Below are positions 9,713 to 18,564 of a DNA stretch of 64,000 bases, piece after piece. Below the pieces are notes generated by a model. That model was not told where the DNA came from. It searched no databases and worked only from the letters and a program-made list of their open reading frames with translations. A program made the translations under genes and the position numbers. This DNA is from CAZAOY01 sp964486925 (GTDB lineage: Bacteria > Bacillota > Clostridia > Oscillospirales > Ruminococcaceae), in assembly GCA_964486925.1 (NCBI GenBank), contig CAZAOY010000003.1, positions 15,542 through 79,541 on the forward strand, in the 5' to 3' direction. The stretch's first letter is position 1. Each line of letters opens with the position of its first letter.

Positions 9713-9840
9713 GGTTTTATGGTAACACCGCCGTAGGGAACGCATTGCATGCGTTCCTGATAGGGTCATGGACTTTCATGATAGAATGGGTTTTATGGTA
9801 ACACCGCCGTAGGGAACGCATTGTATGCGTTCCAGATAGG
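9713..9840. repeat. two tandem copies of a GTAGGG-palindrome unit, 76 bp apart
   Basis: Two near-identical blocks start at 9713 and 9789. Each reads GGTTTTATGGTAACACCGCC then GTAGGGAACGCAT, a 3-nt loop and ATGCGTTCC, followed by ATAGGGT. The palindromic cores lie at 9733-9757 and 9809-9833 and differ by one loop base (C/T). The match extends well beyond the palindrome on the left, which points to local duplication rather than two insertions. The rest of the 510-nt gap between operons shows no gene. Confidence 0.85.
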
Positions 9841-10036
9841 GTGGCATGGTTTTCAACTTAGGATAGGGTTGCATTTTAATCTTCTACTACATAGCTAATG
9901 TGAGAATTTACTAACAATACCCACATCTTTTCATAAATTTAACATTTTGTGCAAAAAATAATCAATTATATATCTAAAATAGATGTTAAAATGTAGTAGT
10001 ACGAACTATATGTGAATGATAAAGGAGAGCGAAAGA

Positions 10037-10921
10037 ATGTCTAGTAATACAGCTAAGAAAGGGTCTAAGGGGATTTACATACTGGTGACGGTGCTGATTG
10101 TGGTGCTGATTGTTGCCGCTGTGCCGATGTTGATGGGGTATATGAATCGTGAGGAGGATAGCTCTAATCAAGCTACCATTACGCTTGGTGATGTAAAGAC
10201 TACCTATGCATTCTCGGGGGTGGTTGAGAGCAAGAACCGTCAGGAGATAATCTCGGCGGGGAGTATGCAGATAAACGAGATTAAGGTAAAAGAGGGGCAG
10301 ACTGTAAAGAAGGATTCGGTGCTGTTTGTGACTAGCACAGGTGAGGAGATAAAATCCACCGCAAAGGGTAAGGTGGTATCAATCTACGTCGAGAAGAATG
10401 CGGCGGTGTTAGGCGGTACAAGGCTATGCAGTATTGTGGATTTTACCGACCTACAGGTTACCGTTAAGGTGGACGAATACGATCTGTCAAGCCTAAAGCT
10501 TGATAAACGTGTTACCGTCGAGGTCGGGGCAGTGGACAAGACCATCAAGGGCACGGTATCTAAGCTGTCGGACGAGGCGATAAATCAAAACGGTGTATCC
10601 TACTTTACCGCTACCATCGATCTAGACAAGAGCACCGATGTTAAGGTGGGGATGAACTGCGAGGTTACGGTAACCAAAAGCTCGGTTAAGGACGCTATTA
10701 TAGCGCCAATTGAGGCGATACACTTTGATAACGACAAGGCGGCATATGTCCTACTAAAAAACAGCTCGGGAGCGCCGACAAAGGCAAGCGTTATTGTGGG
10801 TATCAGCGACGGTACAAATGTGGAGATTAAAGAGGGGCTTAGAAGTGGGGATGTTGTGGTGGTTGAAACCAAAAAATCCTCGGGAAGTAACGGCTTTAGA
10901 CCTCCGTTTATGAGGGATTAG
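10037..10921 (+). CDS. efflux periplasmic-adaptor-like protein (HlyD/MacA/YknX family)
   Basis: This 294-residue protein has an N-terminal membrane anchor (about residues 13-35). A barrel-sandwich hybrid follows, in which IISAGSMQINEIKVKEGQTV and the later TAKGKVVSIYVEKNAAV are the two lipoyl-like halves. Beta-barrel segments come last (KGTVSKLSDEAINQNGVSYF). There is little coiled-coil hairpin between the lipoyl halves, as in Gram-positive YknX-type adaptors. ATG 10037 is chosen because AAAGGAGAG lies upstream; an ATG seven codons earlier lacks a ribosome site. Eight nt separate it from the ATPase gene. With the next two genes it forms a MacAB/YknXYZ-type complex that probably exports peptides or drugs. 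Confidence 0.9.
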   Translation: MSSNTAKKGSKGIYILVTVLIVVLIVAAVPMLMGYMNREEDSSNQATITLGDVKTTYAFSGVVESKNRQEIISAGSMQINEIKVKEGQTVKKDSVLFVTSTGEEIKSTAKGKVVSIYVEKNAAVLGGTRLCSIVDFTDLQVTVKVDEYDLSSLKLDKRVTVEVGAVDKTIKGTVSKLSDEAINQNGVSYFTATIDLDKSTDVKVGMNCEVTVTKSSVKDAIIAPIEAIHFDNDKAAYVLLKNSSGAPTKASVIVGISDGTNVEIKEGLRSGDVVVVETKKSSGSNGFRPPFMRD

Positions 10922-10929
10922 GAGGGGTT

Positions 10930-11634
10930 ATGCTACTTGATATGAAGGATATTGTAAAGGCATACAACATGGAGAATGTAGAGCAGATAGTCCTAGACCA
11001 TGTTAACCTTACAATTGAAAAGGGCGAGTTTATCTCTATTCTTGGACCTTCGGGTTCGGGCAAGTCCACCTTGATGAACATAATTGGTTGTCTTGACACC
11101 CCGACATCGGGGGAGTACATCCTCTCGGGGAATGAGATTAACACCCTTGATGAGGATGAGCTTTCGGTTATCCGAAACAAAGAGATTGGGTTTATCTTTC
11201 AGCAGTTTCAGCTTTTGCCACGGCTTAATGCGCTACAGAATGTGGAGCTTCCGCTTATCTATGCGGGGGTGGGGGAGCGACAGCGTAAGGAACGTGCTAT
11301 GCAGATGTTAGAGCGTGTGGGGCTTTCAGACAAGATGAAGAACCGCCCAAACCAGCTTTCGGGCGGACAACAGCAGAGGGTTGCGATTGCACGGGCGATG
11401 GTGACAGAACCCTCCATCCTACTGGCTGATGAGCCGACAGGAGCGCTAGACCAAAAGACAGGACACCAGATTATGGAGCTCTTTACCGCACTGCACGACG
11501 AGGGCAAGACCATCGTAATGATAACCCATGACAAAAAGATAGCCGCCCATGCAAGCCGTATTGTACGGATTCTGGACGGCAGGCTCTATGAGGATGAGCA
11601 GACAGATGAGGAGGATGGTAATGTTTTGGGATAG
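10930..11634 (+). CDS. ABC transporter ATP-binding protein (MacB/LolD/YknY family)
   Basis: This 234-residue ATPase has Walker A GPSGSGKST (residues 39-47), FQQFQLLP as Q-loop, signature LSGGQQQRVAIARA, Walker B ILLADEPTGALD and the ITHDKKIA switch region. The DEPTGALD wording and the small size are typical of the LolD/MacB/FtsE group, which drives mechanotransmission rather than substrate passage. The last 14 nt overlap the permease start, so translation is coupled. The short tail after the H-loop (residues 215-234) is very acidic (EDEQTDEEDG). Confidence 0.94.
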   Translation: MLLDMKDIVKAYNMENVEQIVLDHVNLTIEKGEFISILGPSGSGKSTLMNIIGCLDTPTSGEYILSGNEINTLDEDELSVIRNKEIGFIFQQFQLLPRLNALQNVELPLIYAGVGERQRKERAMQMLERVGLSDKMKNRPNQLSGGQQQRVAIARAMVTEPSILLADEPTGALDQKTGHQIMELFTALHDEGKTIVMITHDKKIAAHASRIVRILDGRLYEDEQTDEEDGNVLG

Positions 11635-12793
11635 TATTAAGATGTCGTGGGGGAATATAATACATAACAAGATGAGGTCGTTTCTGACGATACTCGGTAT
11701 CGTTATCGGGGTAGCCTCTATCATAGCGCTTATAACTATAGTAAGCGGGACAACCGACAGCGTTATCGAGGAGGTATCGACGCTCGGGGCGGATAAGATT
11801 ACCATAATGGTGCGCGGAACTCCGCTAAAGCAGGGATTACTCGACAGCGAGGTGAAAAAGCTTGCCGAGATTGACAATGTGCTAGGGGTGTCGCCTTCAC
11901 TTGACAGCAAGGCGGGGGCGGTGTTTGACGGCACAGCTATGGAGGAGGTTTCGGTACAGGGGCGAAACGACGTCTACTTTACTAAAACGAAGGATCTAGT
12001 CAAGGCGGGGCGGGGGATTAACGTAATCGACTGCGACAACAAGAGCCGTGTCTGCCTAATAGGGCGGGATATCGATAACGAGCTGTTCTTTGGGGTTGAC
12101 CCTATCGGGAAGAAGCTAAAGCTTGGTGGGGTTACCTTCACCATAGTAGGAACGCTACTGCCGTCACAGGGATTTTCCTTTACAAACAACAACAAGGCGG
12201 TGATAATCCCCTACACCACGGCGATGAGCTTCTTTAACAAGCGGTACATCTCCTCGGTGGATATGTATGTAGACGGCAACGAGTATGCCGACCAGATTAC
12301 AAACGAAGCAGACGGTGTACTAACCAGAGCGTTTAACTACAACGAGGACGGTTATACCATAACCAACATGCAAAACATGCTAGACACCATCGAGCGGATG
12401 ACAGGGATGATGTCGCTTATGCTTGCAGGGATAGCCTCCATCTCGCTTATAGTAGGCGGGATTGGGATAATGAACATGATGCTTGTATCTGTGACCGAGC
12501 GAACCACCGAGATTGGTCTTAGGAAAGCGCTTGGAGCAAGGCCAAAACGGATACAACAGCAGTTTTTAATTGAAGCGATGTTCCTATCGGTATTCGGCGG
12601 TGCGGTCGGGTTGATACTGGGTATACTGGTAGCGTTTGTAGTCTGCATGTTAATCGGAAGCTCCTTCTCGCTCTCTGTGACTACCGTAGTATTAGCGATA
12701 GGATTTTCAATGGCGATTGGGGTAATCTTTGGGTTAGCGCCTGCAAGAAAGGCGTCAAGGCTAAATCCTATAGACGCGCTACGTAGCGTGTAG
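11621..12793 (+). CDS. ABC transporter permease (MacB/FtsX family, YknZ-like)
   Basis: This 390-residue protein follows the MacB plan. N-terminal MSWGNIIHNKMRSFLTILGIVIGVASII forms the first transmembrane helix; a large extracellular domain spans about residues 50-265; three helices close the C-terminus. VGGIGIMNMMLVSVTERTTEIGLRKALGA is the diagnostic FtsX loop. ATG 11621 follows GAGGATGGTA inside the end of the ATPase gene; the frame is open upstream, but only as a shadow of that gene. It completes the three-gene efflux operon with the adaptor and ATPase. Confidence 0.93.
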   Translation: MFWDSIKMSWGNIIHNKMRSFLTILGIVIGVASIIALITIVSGTTDSVIEEVSTLGADKITIMVRGTPLKQGLLDSEVKKLAEIDNVLGVSPSLDSKAGAVFDGTAMEEVSVQGRNDVYFTKTKDLVKAGRGINVIDCDNKSRVCLIGRDIDNELFFGVDPIGKKLKLGGVTFTIVGTLLPSQGFSFTNNNKAVIIPYTTAMSFFNKRYISSVDMYVDGNEYADQITNEADGVLTRAFNYNEDGYTITNMQNMLDTIERMTGMMSLMLAGIASISLIVGGIGIMNMMLVSVTERTTEIGLRKALGARPKRIQQQFLIEAMFLSVFGGAVGLILGILVAFVVCMLIGSSFSLSVTTVVLAIGFSMAIGVIFGLAPARKASRLNPIDALRSV

Positions 12794-12860
12794 TGTAGGT
12801 AGATAATGCAAATTGGAATTATCTGGTACATATATATTAAAGTTATGTGAGTATATAGCA

Positions 12861-12899
12861 AAAGCAGTAGGGGCGGATAATATCCGCCCCTACTGCTTT
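12861..12899. repeat. long palindrome of the GTAGGG family between convergent genes
   Basis: A perfect 19-bp inverted repeat with a one-base centre covers 12861-12899. The arms run AAAGCAGTAGGGGCGGATA and back. It sits 67 nt after the permease stop and 23 nt before the stop of the opposite-strand gene. The position suits a bidirectional terminator, although no long T run follows. The inner part (GTAGGGGCGGAT...ATCCGCCCC) shares the GTAGGG entry with the other intergenic palindromes. Confidence 0.8.
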
Positions 12900-12922
12900 A
12901 TACCTCTTAATTCAAACTCACA

Positions 12923-13312
12923 TTAACCGTAATAGTAAACACTGCCCTTTGTGATAAATATTTCATTTGACTTAATATCATCTACAGAGATAGTTCCATT
13001 TCCAAAATGAAGCTCTGCTTGCATATCAGCAGGCATATAGTAATGCGAAAGTGGCAATGTTAAAAGCTTTTCATACTTTTTATTAAACTCTTCATTTTTA
13101 CTAATCGCTAGTACATTTTTAATAACCACACGAGGAACAAAAGCGGTTTCACTATAGACAACTATATGGTTACGGGTTAGGTCATCCTTAAAACCAGAAA
13201 GCGGTGTTAGATAGTTTGTGAAATAGAAGAAAATTAGCGAAGTAGCTACTAATACAGCCAAAGCCACAGAGATTAGAATTTTCTTTAACATAGGATATTT
13301 TAAATTTATCAT
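12923..13312 (-). CDS. small single-pass membrane protein of unknown function
   Basis: This 129-residue protein is not recognised. It begins MINLKYPMLKKILISV and has one strong hydrophobic segment (about residues 10-32). An extracytoplasmic remainder follows with GFKDDLTRNHIVVYSETAFVP and ends in SVYYYG. Start 13312 is chosen because AGGAG lies 10 nt upstream, while an in-frame ATG 57 nt earlier lacks a site. A TTGCTT-17-TATTAT promoter is placed properly at 13352-13380. The gene is monocistronic by position. Unknown function; possibly a small envelope stress or lantibiotic-immunity type protein, but nothing in the sequence proves that. Confidence 0.7.
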   Translation of the reverse strand: MINLKYPMLKKILISVALAVLVATSLIFFYFTNYLTPLSGFKDDLTRNHIVVYSETAFVPRVVIKNVLAISKNEEFNKKYEKLLTLPLSHYYMPADMQAELHFGNGTISVDDIKSNEIFITKGSVYYYG

Positions 13313-13351
13313 TTTGTTCACAGCTCCTATATAAAAATTGTGTGGGTTAAT

Positions 13352-13380
13352 ATAATATACAGTACCCACTAAAAAAGCAA
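13352..13380 (-). promoter_or_regulatory. sigma-A-type promoter for the 12923-13312 gene
   Basis: On the minus strand TTGCTT (13375-13380) and TATTAT (13352-13357) are 17 bp apart, about 30 nt upstream of the ribosome site. The rest of the 348-nt gap to the PepSY gene is AT-rich and shows no gene. Confidence 0.6.
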
Positions 13381-13586
13381 CACATGGTAAGAGTTATTCG
13401 CATTTTACAGCTGTTTATTAGCACTTATAAACACCCATTTTATGTAACTAATAAATATAAATCAAGTCTAAAGATAAAAATACAATGTATCTTATGTCTA
13501 GATAATACCATATATATATGTCTTGAATATTATCAATTTGCCAATTTTAAGTTAACATAATACTATATATTACGCACAAAACAAAG

Positions 13587-13614
13587 GCAGGGTGACCCTT
13601 TCGGGTTACCCTGC
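13587..13614 (-). terminator. intrinsic terminator after the PepSY gene
   Basis: Read on the minus strand, a 12-bp stem (GCAGGGTAACCC with one G-T/A-C change) and a GAAA loop is followed by CTTTGTTTTG, 46 nt after the stop. Confidence 0.85.
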
Positions 13615-13660
13615 TTAAACATTATTAGAGAGATACGCAGACTAATCAGCACTAACAAAC

Positions 13661-14401
13661 CTATCTATTAGAGGCGATGTCAACTTCGCTTGGAGTGTTT
13701 GTTTCGCATGCACCGATAAATTCGCCTGTAACAGCGTTTACCTCGGCATATATTACCGCCTCGGTTGCCATCTCGCTCTTTATCTTGCCGGTTTTTGAAT
13801 CTTGAGTAGCCACAAGATGCGGCTGTGTTACCGATAGATCACCAAAGGTGATTCTCCATCTGTCGGGGTCTGCGGGGGAGTTGCTGTTTGTTAGGGTGGC
13901 GGTGCGCTTTTCGGCGGAGAAGTCTTTGTTATAAAGCTTGCCGATATTTTTTTCGACTATGTCCACCGCCTGCTCCTCGGTGATAAACAGGTTATTCACC
14001 GCAAGATCGCTGTCGGTGGTAACGTCGGCTATTAGCTTTGGTTGAAGCTGATTTTCAATGATCTTTACCTTAGCCGGGGTTTGATCTTCTGTATAATCTG
14101 CCTCTAGCTTTGGTTTGTCTACGTTTTCGGTGTTTTTCGCTGTTTTAGGGGACTGCTTATCTGCTGTGGAGTTATCCTCATCCGCTATTAGCTTTGGATA
14201 GAGTGGCAACCCCTCTGGAGAGTTGGTGGTTACGTTAAACGGCTCGGCTTTTGGGATGTCGTTGGAGGTTACCTCTAATACCGGCTTTGTGTTAGGGGAA
14301 ACTGCCAGTACGTTTGGGAACACAACGGTGTTGAATGTAAGCGCTGAAACAACCAACCCAACCGTTACAACCCCGCCCTTAAATAATTGTTTGCTCTTCA
14401 T
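13661..14401 (-). CDS. secreted PepSY-domain protein
   Basis: This 246-residue protein has a signal peptide (KSKQLFKGGVVTVGLVVSALTF). A low-complexity, Pro/Lys/Asp-rich linker of about 110 residues follows, then a C-terminal PepSY domain. That domain runs LFITEEQAVDIVEKNIGK ... RWRITFGD ... IYAEVNAVTGEFIGA, which is the usual helix plus sheet with the closing VNA-TGE. PepSY domains often inhibit proteases or modulate sensors outside the cell. Start 14401 is taken because GAGG lies seven nt upstream; the earlier ATG overlaps that ribosome site. The gene follows the two-component system on the same strand after 163 nt, so it may be its target or regulator. Confidence 0.82.
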   Translation of the reverse strand: MKSKQLFKGGVVTVGLVVSALTFNTVVFPNVLAVSPNTKPVLEVTSNDIPKAEPFNVTTNSPEGLPLYPKLIADEDNSTADKQSPKTAKNTENVDKPKLEADYTEDQTPAKVKIIENQLQPKLIADVTTDSDLAVNNLFITEEQAVDIVEKNIGKLYNKDFSAEKRTATLTNSNSPADPDRWRITFGDLSVTQPHLVATQDSKTGKIKSEMATEAVIYAEVNAVTGEFIGACETNTPSEVDIASNR

Positions 14402-14564
14402 GATATACCTCATCTTTCTACTGCTACCTTGTGGGTAGTGGGGTTTTTATCCTGTCCGCTGTGAGCTCCTTAGCTGACGTGAGATTATTACTGCATTAAA
14501 GATAACGCTATTTTTACTAACCTCACTACCAGTATTATAGACTACCATCATTTTCAATCTGCTA

Positions 14565-15974
14565 TCAACTTGTTATGGTGTTGTAAAAAGATACCCTAAC
14601 GGTAGTTCCCTCACCAAGCTTTGAGGTTATCTTGATGGTAGCGTCATGAAGCTCTGCAATCTGTCGGGCTATGCTAAGCCCCAGACCTACACCGCCGCTT
14701 TCACGGCTACGTGACCGATCTACACGATAAAACGGCTCGGTAATCAGCTTGATCTGCTCCTCGTCAATACCACAGCCTGTGTCTGCCACCTCGATTACAG
14801 CGTGTTCCGCTATATAGGCTTTGACTAAAACTGTATCACCCTCGCTTGAAGCCTTTATAGCGTTCTCCGCTAGGTTTGTAAGCAGGGAGAGCAGTAAAAA
14901 TTCATCCGATACAATAGCGTTAAGGGTGTTCGACACCGCTAGCTTTACCCCCTTAACCTCTGCTATCGGAGTGATTATAGTAACCATCCGCTCAAAGATG
15001 GGGGAGGGGTCTAGCTTGTATAGTGGGATTTTGTTCTGACTAAAGGCGGTTAGCTCCAGTAGCTTTTGGGATAGACCAGACAGCTGTCTTGCCGACTGCT
15101 CGATATAACCCGCCGCCTTTATCCTATCGGATTCACTGCTTAGCGCAGTTTGAAGGTAGGCGCTATAGCCCAGTATCGAGGTCATGGGGGTTTTCATCTC
15201 GTGGGCAAGGTTGTCGATAAACTGCTGTTTGCTCTGTGACTGGGCGGTTAACTCTTTAATCTTTTCCTCGATTGAATCCGCCATTAGGTTAAAGGTTGAG
15301 GACAGTTCTCCTAACTCATCACGGCTACTGGTGGTAACCCTCTCGCCGTATCCGCCGCTTGCGATCTTTGCGGTGGTAGCGTTTAACCGCTCGATTGGTT
15401 TAGTCAGCCGTTTAACTAAAAAGTAGTAGGCTACCAACAGGATTAGGATTATGGTAGCGCTGACATAGGCAAACATGCGGCTCATATCCAGTCTAAAGGT
15501 GTCCACTGTGGTAATATCACGGGTGTAGATAAACCGCAGATCCTTATAACCCCCAAGCTGTGAGGAGATTAAGAGGTATCTTTTGTCCGCTGGCTTCTGC
15601 TGTGACAGCTTTAGTGTGTTGCCACTAACCGTTAGAAGCTCTGCGGTATCAAGCTTTGGCATGTTAGAGAACACTTCATTTTCGCCGTAATGAAGCGAAA
15701 GGTAGACCCCTTGCTTTATATAGTAGTCGGCTAGGGGTTTTATTGTGGTGGCTAAAAGCTTGTTATCACTGGATTTTTTGTTAAGCGCCTTGTTTAGATT
15801 ATCTATATTAGTTAGGATAGAGGAGGCGATTATCGCCTGCTCACGTATACCGTTTTCGTCCTCGCTCTTAACCAGATAGTCGTAGGAGAAGGAGATTAAA
15901 AGGTACGCACCTATATCAAAGGCTATGATAAAGAGTATGACCGAAAAGAGATAGACCTTCTGCCAAAATCTCAC
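14565..15974 (-). CDS. HAMP-domain sensor histidine kinase
   Basis: This 469-residue membrane kinase has a first transmembrane helix (about residues 8-30) and an extracytoplasmic sensing region (about 31-165). A second helix follows (166-188), then HAMP (KRLTKPIERLNATTAKIASG) and a dimerisation domain with the phospho-acceptor His258 in LAHEMKTPMTSILGY. The ATPase domain has NLAENAIKAS (N box), VADTGCGID (G1), FYRVDRSRSRESGGVGLGLSI (F/G2). It overlaps the response regulator gene by four nt. The signal is unknown. Confidence 0.95.
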   Translation of the reverse strand: MRFWQKVYLFSVILFIIAFDIGAYLLISFSYDYLVKSEDENGIREQAIIASSILTNIDNLNKALNKKSSDNKLLATTIKPLADYYIKQGVYLSLHYGENEVFSNMPKLDTAELLTVSGNTLKLSQQKPADKRYLLISSQLGGYKDLRFIYTRDITTVDTFRLDMSRMFAYVSATIILILLVAYYFLVKRLTKPIERLNATTAKIASGGYGERVTTSSRDELGELSSTFNLMADSIEEKIKELTAQSQSKQQFIDNLAHEMKTPMTSILGYSAYLQTALSSESDRIKAAGYIEQSARQLSGLSQKLLELTAFSQNKIPLYKLDPSPIFERMVTIITPIAEVKGVKLAVSNTLNAIVSDEFLLLSLLTNLAENAIKASSEGDTVLVKAYIAEHAVIEVADTGCGIDEEQIKLITEPFYRVDRSRSRESGGVGLGLSIARQIAELHDATIKITSKLGEGTTVRVSFYNTITS

Positions 15975-16630
15975 CGCTCCACCTCCAGACGATAGCCTAG
16001 TCTGTAGATGGTTTTAATGTAATCCTCCAGATGAAGCTTTTTTCTAAGCTTTGTGATATGTACATCCACCGTGCGGGTGTCGCCGAAGTAGTCGTACCCC
16101 CATGCCTTGTCCAGTAGCTTTTCGCGGGACAAGGCTATATTTTGGTTGTTAATAAGGCAGGTAAGCAGCTCAAATTCACGGTTTGTAAGTACAACCTCGT
16201 TTCCGTTTACGGTGGCTTTGCGCTGGTCGAGGTATATAACTGTATCGGCTATAGAAAACTCATCGGGGGATTTTTTGTTTCGCCGTAACACTGCCTCAAT
16301 CCGTGCCAGAAGCTCTACCGTTTCAAAGGGTTTTACGATGTAATCGTCCGCCCCTAGCCGTAACCCTCTAACCCTGTCGGCGGTGTTTATCTTTGCGGTA
16401 ACAAAGATAACGGGGGTGTCGCCGAAGGTTTTGTTCTCCATAAGCGTAAACCCGTCCATATAAGGAAGCATTACATCAAGGATAACCAGATCTGGTTTTG
16501 ATTGCTCTAATGCATTCAGGATATCCAACGGGTTATACACCTGCACAAAGCTGTATCCCACAAGCCGAAGGTTTAAAGCTATCAGGTCGTTGATGGCTTG
16601 GTCGTCCTCTACTATTAATATGTTTATCAA
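15971..16630 (-). CDS. OmpR-family response regulator
   Basis: This 219-residue protein has a receiver domain with the acidic pair VEDD (residues 7-10), phospho-acceptor Asp52 in ILDVMLP, Thr78 and Lys100 in the YIVKPF motif. A C-terminal winged helix (LTNREFELLTCLINNQ ... TRVDVHITKLRKKL-type with YRLGYRLE) binds DNA. It is first in the operon with the overlapping kinase gene. Upstream on the minus strand, TTAACA-like words recur (16660-16700) and could be its own binding sites, but no clear promoter box was found there. Confidence 0.96.
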   Translation of the reverse strand: MINILIVEDDQAINDLIALNLRLVGYSFVQVYNPLDILNALEQSKPDLVILDVMLPYMDGFTLMENKTFGDTPVIFVTAKINTADRVRGLRLGADDYIVKPFETVELLARIEAVLRRNKKSPDEFSIADTVIYLDQRKATVNGNEVVLTNREFELLTCLINNQNIALSREKLLDKAWGYDYFGDTRTVDVHITKLRKKLHLEDYIKTIYRLGYRLEVER

Positions 16631-16874
16631 GATATCACCTCTGGTTATATCTTACCATAAAGATGTTATGGAGTTGTTAAAAGTAACTTAACATTTAAAA
16701 AGATAATTTAGTCGGATATAGCGTAAGTATTATTAATTAAGTTAAATAAAAAATAGTGATTAGCTGTAAATAAAAGTCAATACAATTAATAGAGTAGTTA
16801 AATAACAAGGATAAAGTATTACTATGATAATGACTAACATTAAAGTATTTTTTGTATTTAAAGGTAAAAAGCTA
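16631..16874. other. AT-rich intergenic region, no gene seen
   Basis: This divergent spacer between the response regulator and the sugar-transport operon is very AT-rich. No ORF with a ribosome site was seen. The recurring GTTAAC/TTAAC words may be regulator sites for either side. Confidence 0.5.
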
Positions 16875-16903
16875 TTGACAATTTGTATTGTTTGTTGTAT
16901 AAT
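16875..16903 (+). promoter_or_regulatory. consensus sigma-A promoter of the sugar ABC operon
   Basis: TTGACA (16875-16880) and TATAAT (16898-16903) are separated by exactly 17 bp, giving an expected start near 16910 and a leader of about 85 nt before the gene at 16997. No cre-like or regulator operator was recognised. Confidence 0.88.
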
Positions 16904-16996
16904 ATAACAGTAGGATGCAGTAAATGTAAATAATACTTCAATAATTTGAATATTTTTACACTTTAGTGCGTTAAATAATTTTAGGAGGAAAAAACA

Positions 16997-18361
16997 ATGC
17001 AAATTAGTAGTTTATTGAAAAAAGGTATGATTTCAGTGCTTGCGGCGGCAATGATGATCTCTGCTACAAGCTGTAGCGGATCAGGCAGCTCTAGCACGGC
17101 TAGCAGCAGCGCTACCGAGAGCAGTACTACCGAAAGTAGCAGTACCACAGGTGGCAAGAAGGAAGAGTTAATCTTTACCTCTTGGGCAAACACAGGTGAG
17201 ATTGCAGTACTTTCTAAAGCAGTTGATGCGTACAACGCAATGCAGGACAACGTAAAGATTACCTTCCAAAACGCACCTGGTGAAGGCTATGAGCAGAAGC
17301 TTATCACAGCACTAGCGGGCGGCGCGGCGGCTGACGTTTTCTATGCGGGCGACAGTGCAATCTCTAAGCTTATCAAGAACGGAACTGTAGCGGAGATGAC
17401 CGAATTTCTAAAAACAGGCGACAGCTTCTGTAAAGCAGAGGACTTTGCTGACGGTCTATGGGGCGCGGCTAGAACTGCTGACGGCAAGATCTACGGCCTA
17501 ACCGTTGACTGTAACCCACTACTACTATACTACAGCCCAAAACAATTTGCCGAGTTTGGAATTAAAGACCCTCAAGAATCCTTTAAAGAAGGCAAATGGG
17601 ACTGGAACGAGTTTGACAGTATCCTAAAAACCCTAGTAGAAAAGGGCAAAAAAGGATTTATTATGGAAGGTGACGCCGCTTCGTACTATAGATGGATATT
17701 CGCTAACGGCGGTAAGATTTATGACGGCGATACATACAAGTTTGACGACAAGGCTAAGCAAGGCTTAGAGTACGTTGTTAACCATATTAAGGACGGAACC
17801 TTTACCTACGGCGGTTCTCTACCTAAAGGACAAGGCGCAGACGCTTCCTTCCTATCAGGACAGGTTGGATTCGTTACCGCGGGTAGATGGTACACCCCTA
17901 CCTTCCATGAATCAAAGGTTGATTTTGACTACATCCCATATCCAAAAGCACCTGGTATGACCGAGGATTATGTACCAATCCAGATCGCGACTGCATATAT
18001 GAGCGTAAACAAAAAGAGCAAGAATGTTGAAGAAGCTCTAAAATTTGCTTCTTACTACTGTTCAACTGAAGGACAAAAGGTTCGTCTAGGCGGTATTGGT
18101 AATGCTATACCTTCAATCGGTGGTATCGACAACATCGTTAGCGATTCTAAAGTTCCTGTAAACGTTGATCACATATTTAAAGTACGTGATACAGGTTGGG
18201 CGCTAGGTTCTCCAATTGCTAAAGATGCTATCTTCCCAGGACTAGCTGATGAGCTTAAATCTCAACTAGAAGAGATCGTTGTAAACGGTAAATCTGTTGA
18301 TGAAATGCTACCTAAGATAGAGAAAAAGGCAAACGAGATTATTGCTGAGAGCAAAAAATAG
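16997..18361 (+). CDS. carbohydrate ABC transporter substrate-binding lipoprotein
   Basis: This 454-residue extracellular solute-binding protein (family 1) has a lipoprotein signal ending ISATSCSG, so Cys26 is the likely lipid anchor although the lipobox lacks the usual Leu at -3. A Ser/Thr-rich linker follows. The mature domain opens with ELIFTSWANTGEIAVLSKAVDAYN and contains NVKITFQNAPGEGYEQKLITALAGGAAADVFYAGD, the family's typical start. The ligand is probably a sugar or oligosaccharide but cannot be read from sequence. Two permease genes follow; no ATPase gene is linked, so a shared MsmX-type ATPase elsewhere is expected. Ribosome site TAGGAGG is excellent. Confidence 0.93.
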   Translation: MQISSLLKKGMISVLAAAMMISATSCSGSGSSSTASSSATESSTTESSSTTGGKKEELIFTSWANTGEIAVLSKAVDAYNAMQDNVKITFQNAPGEGYEQKLITALAGGAAADVFYAGDSAISKLIKNGTVAEMTEFLKTGDSFCKAEDFADGLWGAARTADGKIYGLTVDCNPLLLYYSPKQFAEFGIKDPQESFKEGKWDWNEFDSILKTLVEKGKKGFIMEGDAASYYRWIFANGGKIYDGDTYKFDDKAKQGLEYVVNHIKDGTFTYGGSLPKGQGADASFLSGQVGFVTAGRWYTPTFHESKVDFDYIPYPKAPGMTEDYVPIQIATAYMSVNKKSKNVEEALKFASYYCSTEGQKVRLGGIGNAIPSIGGIDNIVSDSKVPVNVDHIFKVRDTGWALGSPIAKDAIFPGLADELKSQLEEIVVNGKSVDEMLPKIEKKANEIIAESKK

Positions 18362-18437
18362 TACAGGTAAACCTAGTGTTACCTAGGATAGCTACCTTGC
18401 TGTTACAAGGCAACTATTAATGGGGATAGTTCCGCAT

Positions 18438-18470
18438 AAACATTACGTTTTATTATAAAACGTAATGTTT
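18438..18470 (+). promoter_or_regulatory. perfect 15-bp hairpin in the spacer between binding protein and permeases
   Basis: AAACATTACGTTTTA (18438-18452) pairs perfectly with 18456-18470 around a TTA loop. No T run follows, so it is better explained as an mRNA stabiliser or partial attenuator. Such a structure lets binding-protein mRNA outnumber permease mRNA, as in malE-malF spacers. The 203-nt spacer has no gene. Confidence 0.65.
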
Positions 18471-18564
18471 AGTTGCCAAGTTAAAGAGAAGGTGTAGCTA
18501 TCGTAGGCAACCGGATTAATGTACTATTATTAGGGTACAAATAATAAAGAGGGTTGGTGATGTA

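Noticed and set aside
9577..9801. Plus-strand open frame of 74 codons after the GldA operon terminator
   Set aside because: Trp/Phe-rich noise within repeats, no ribosome site.
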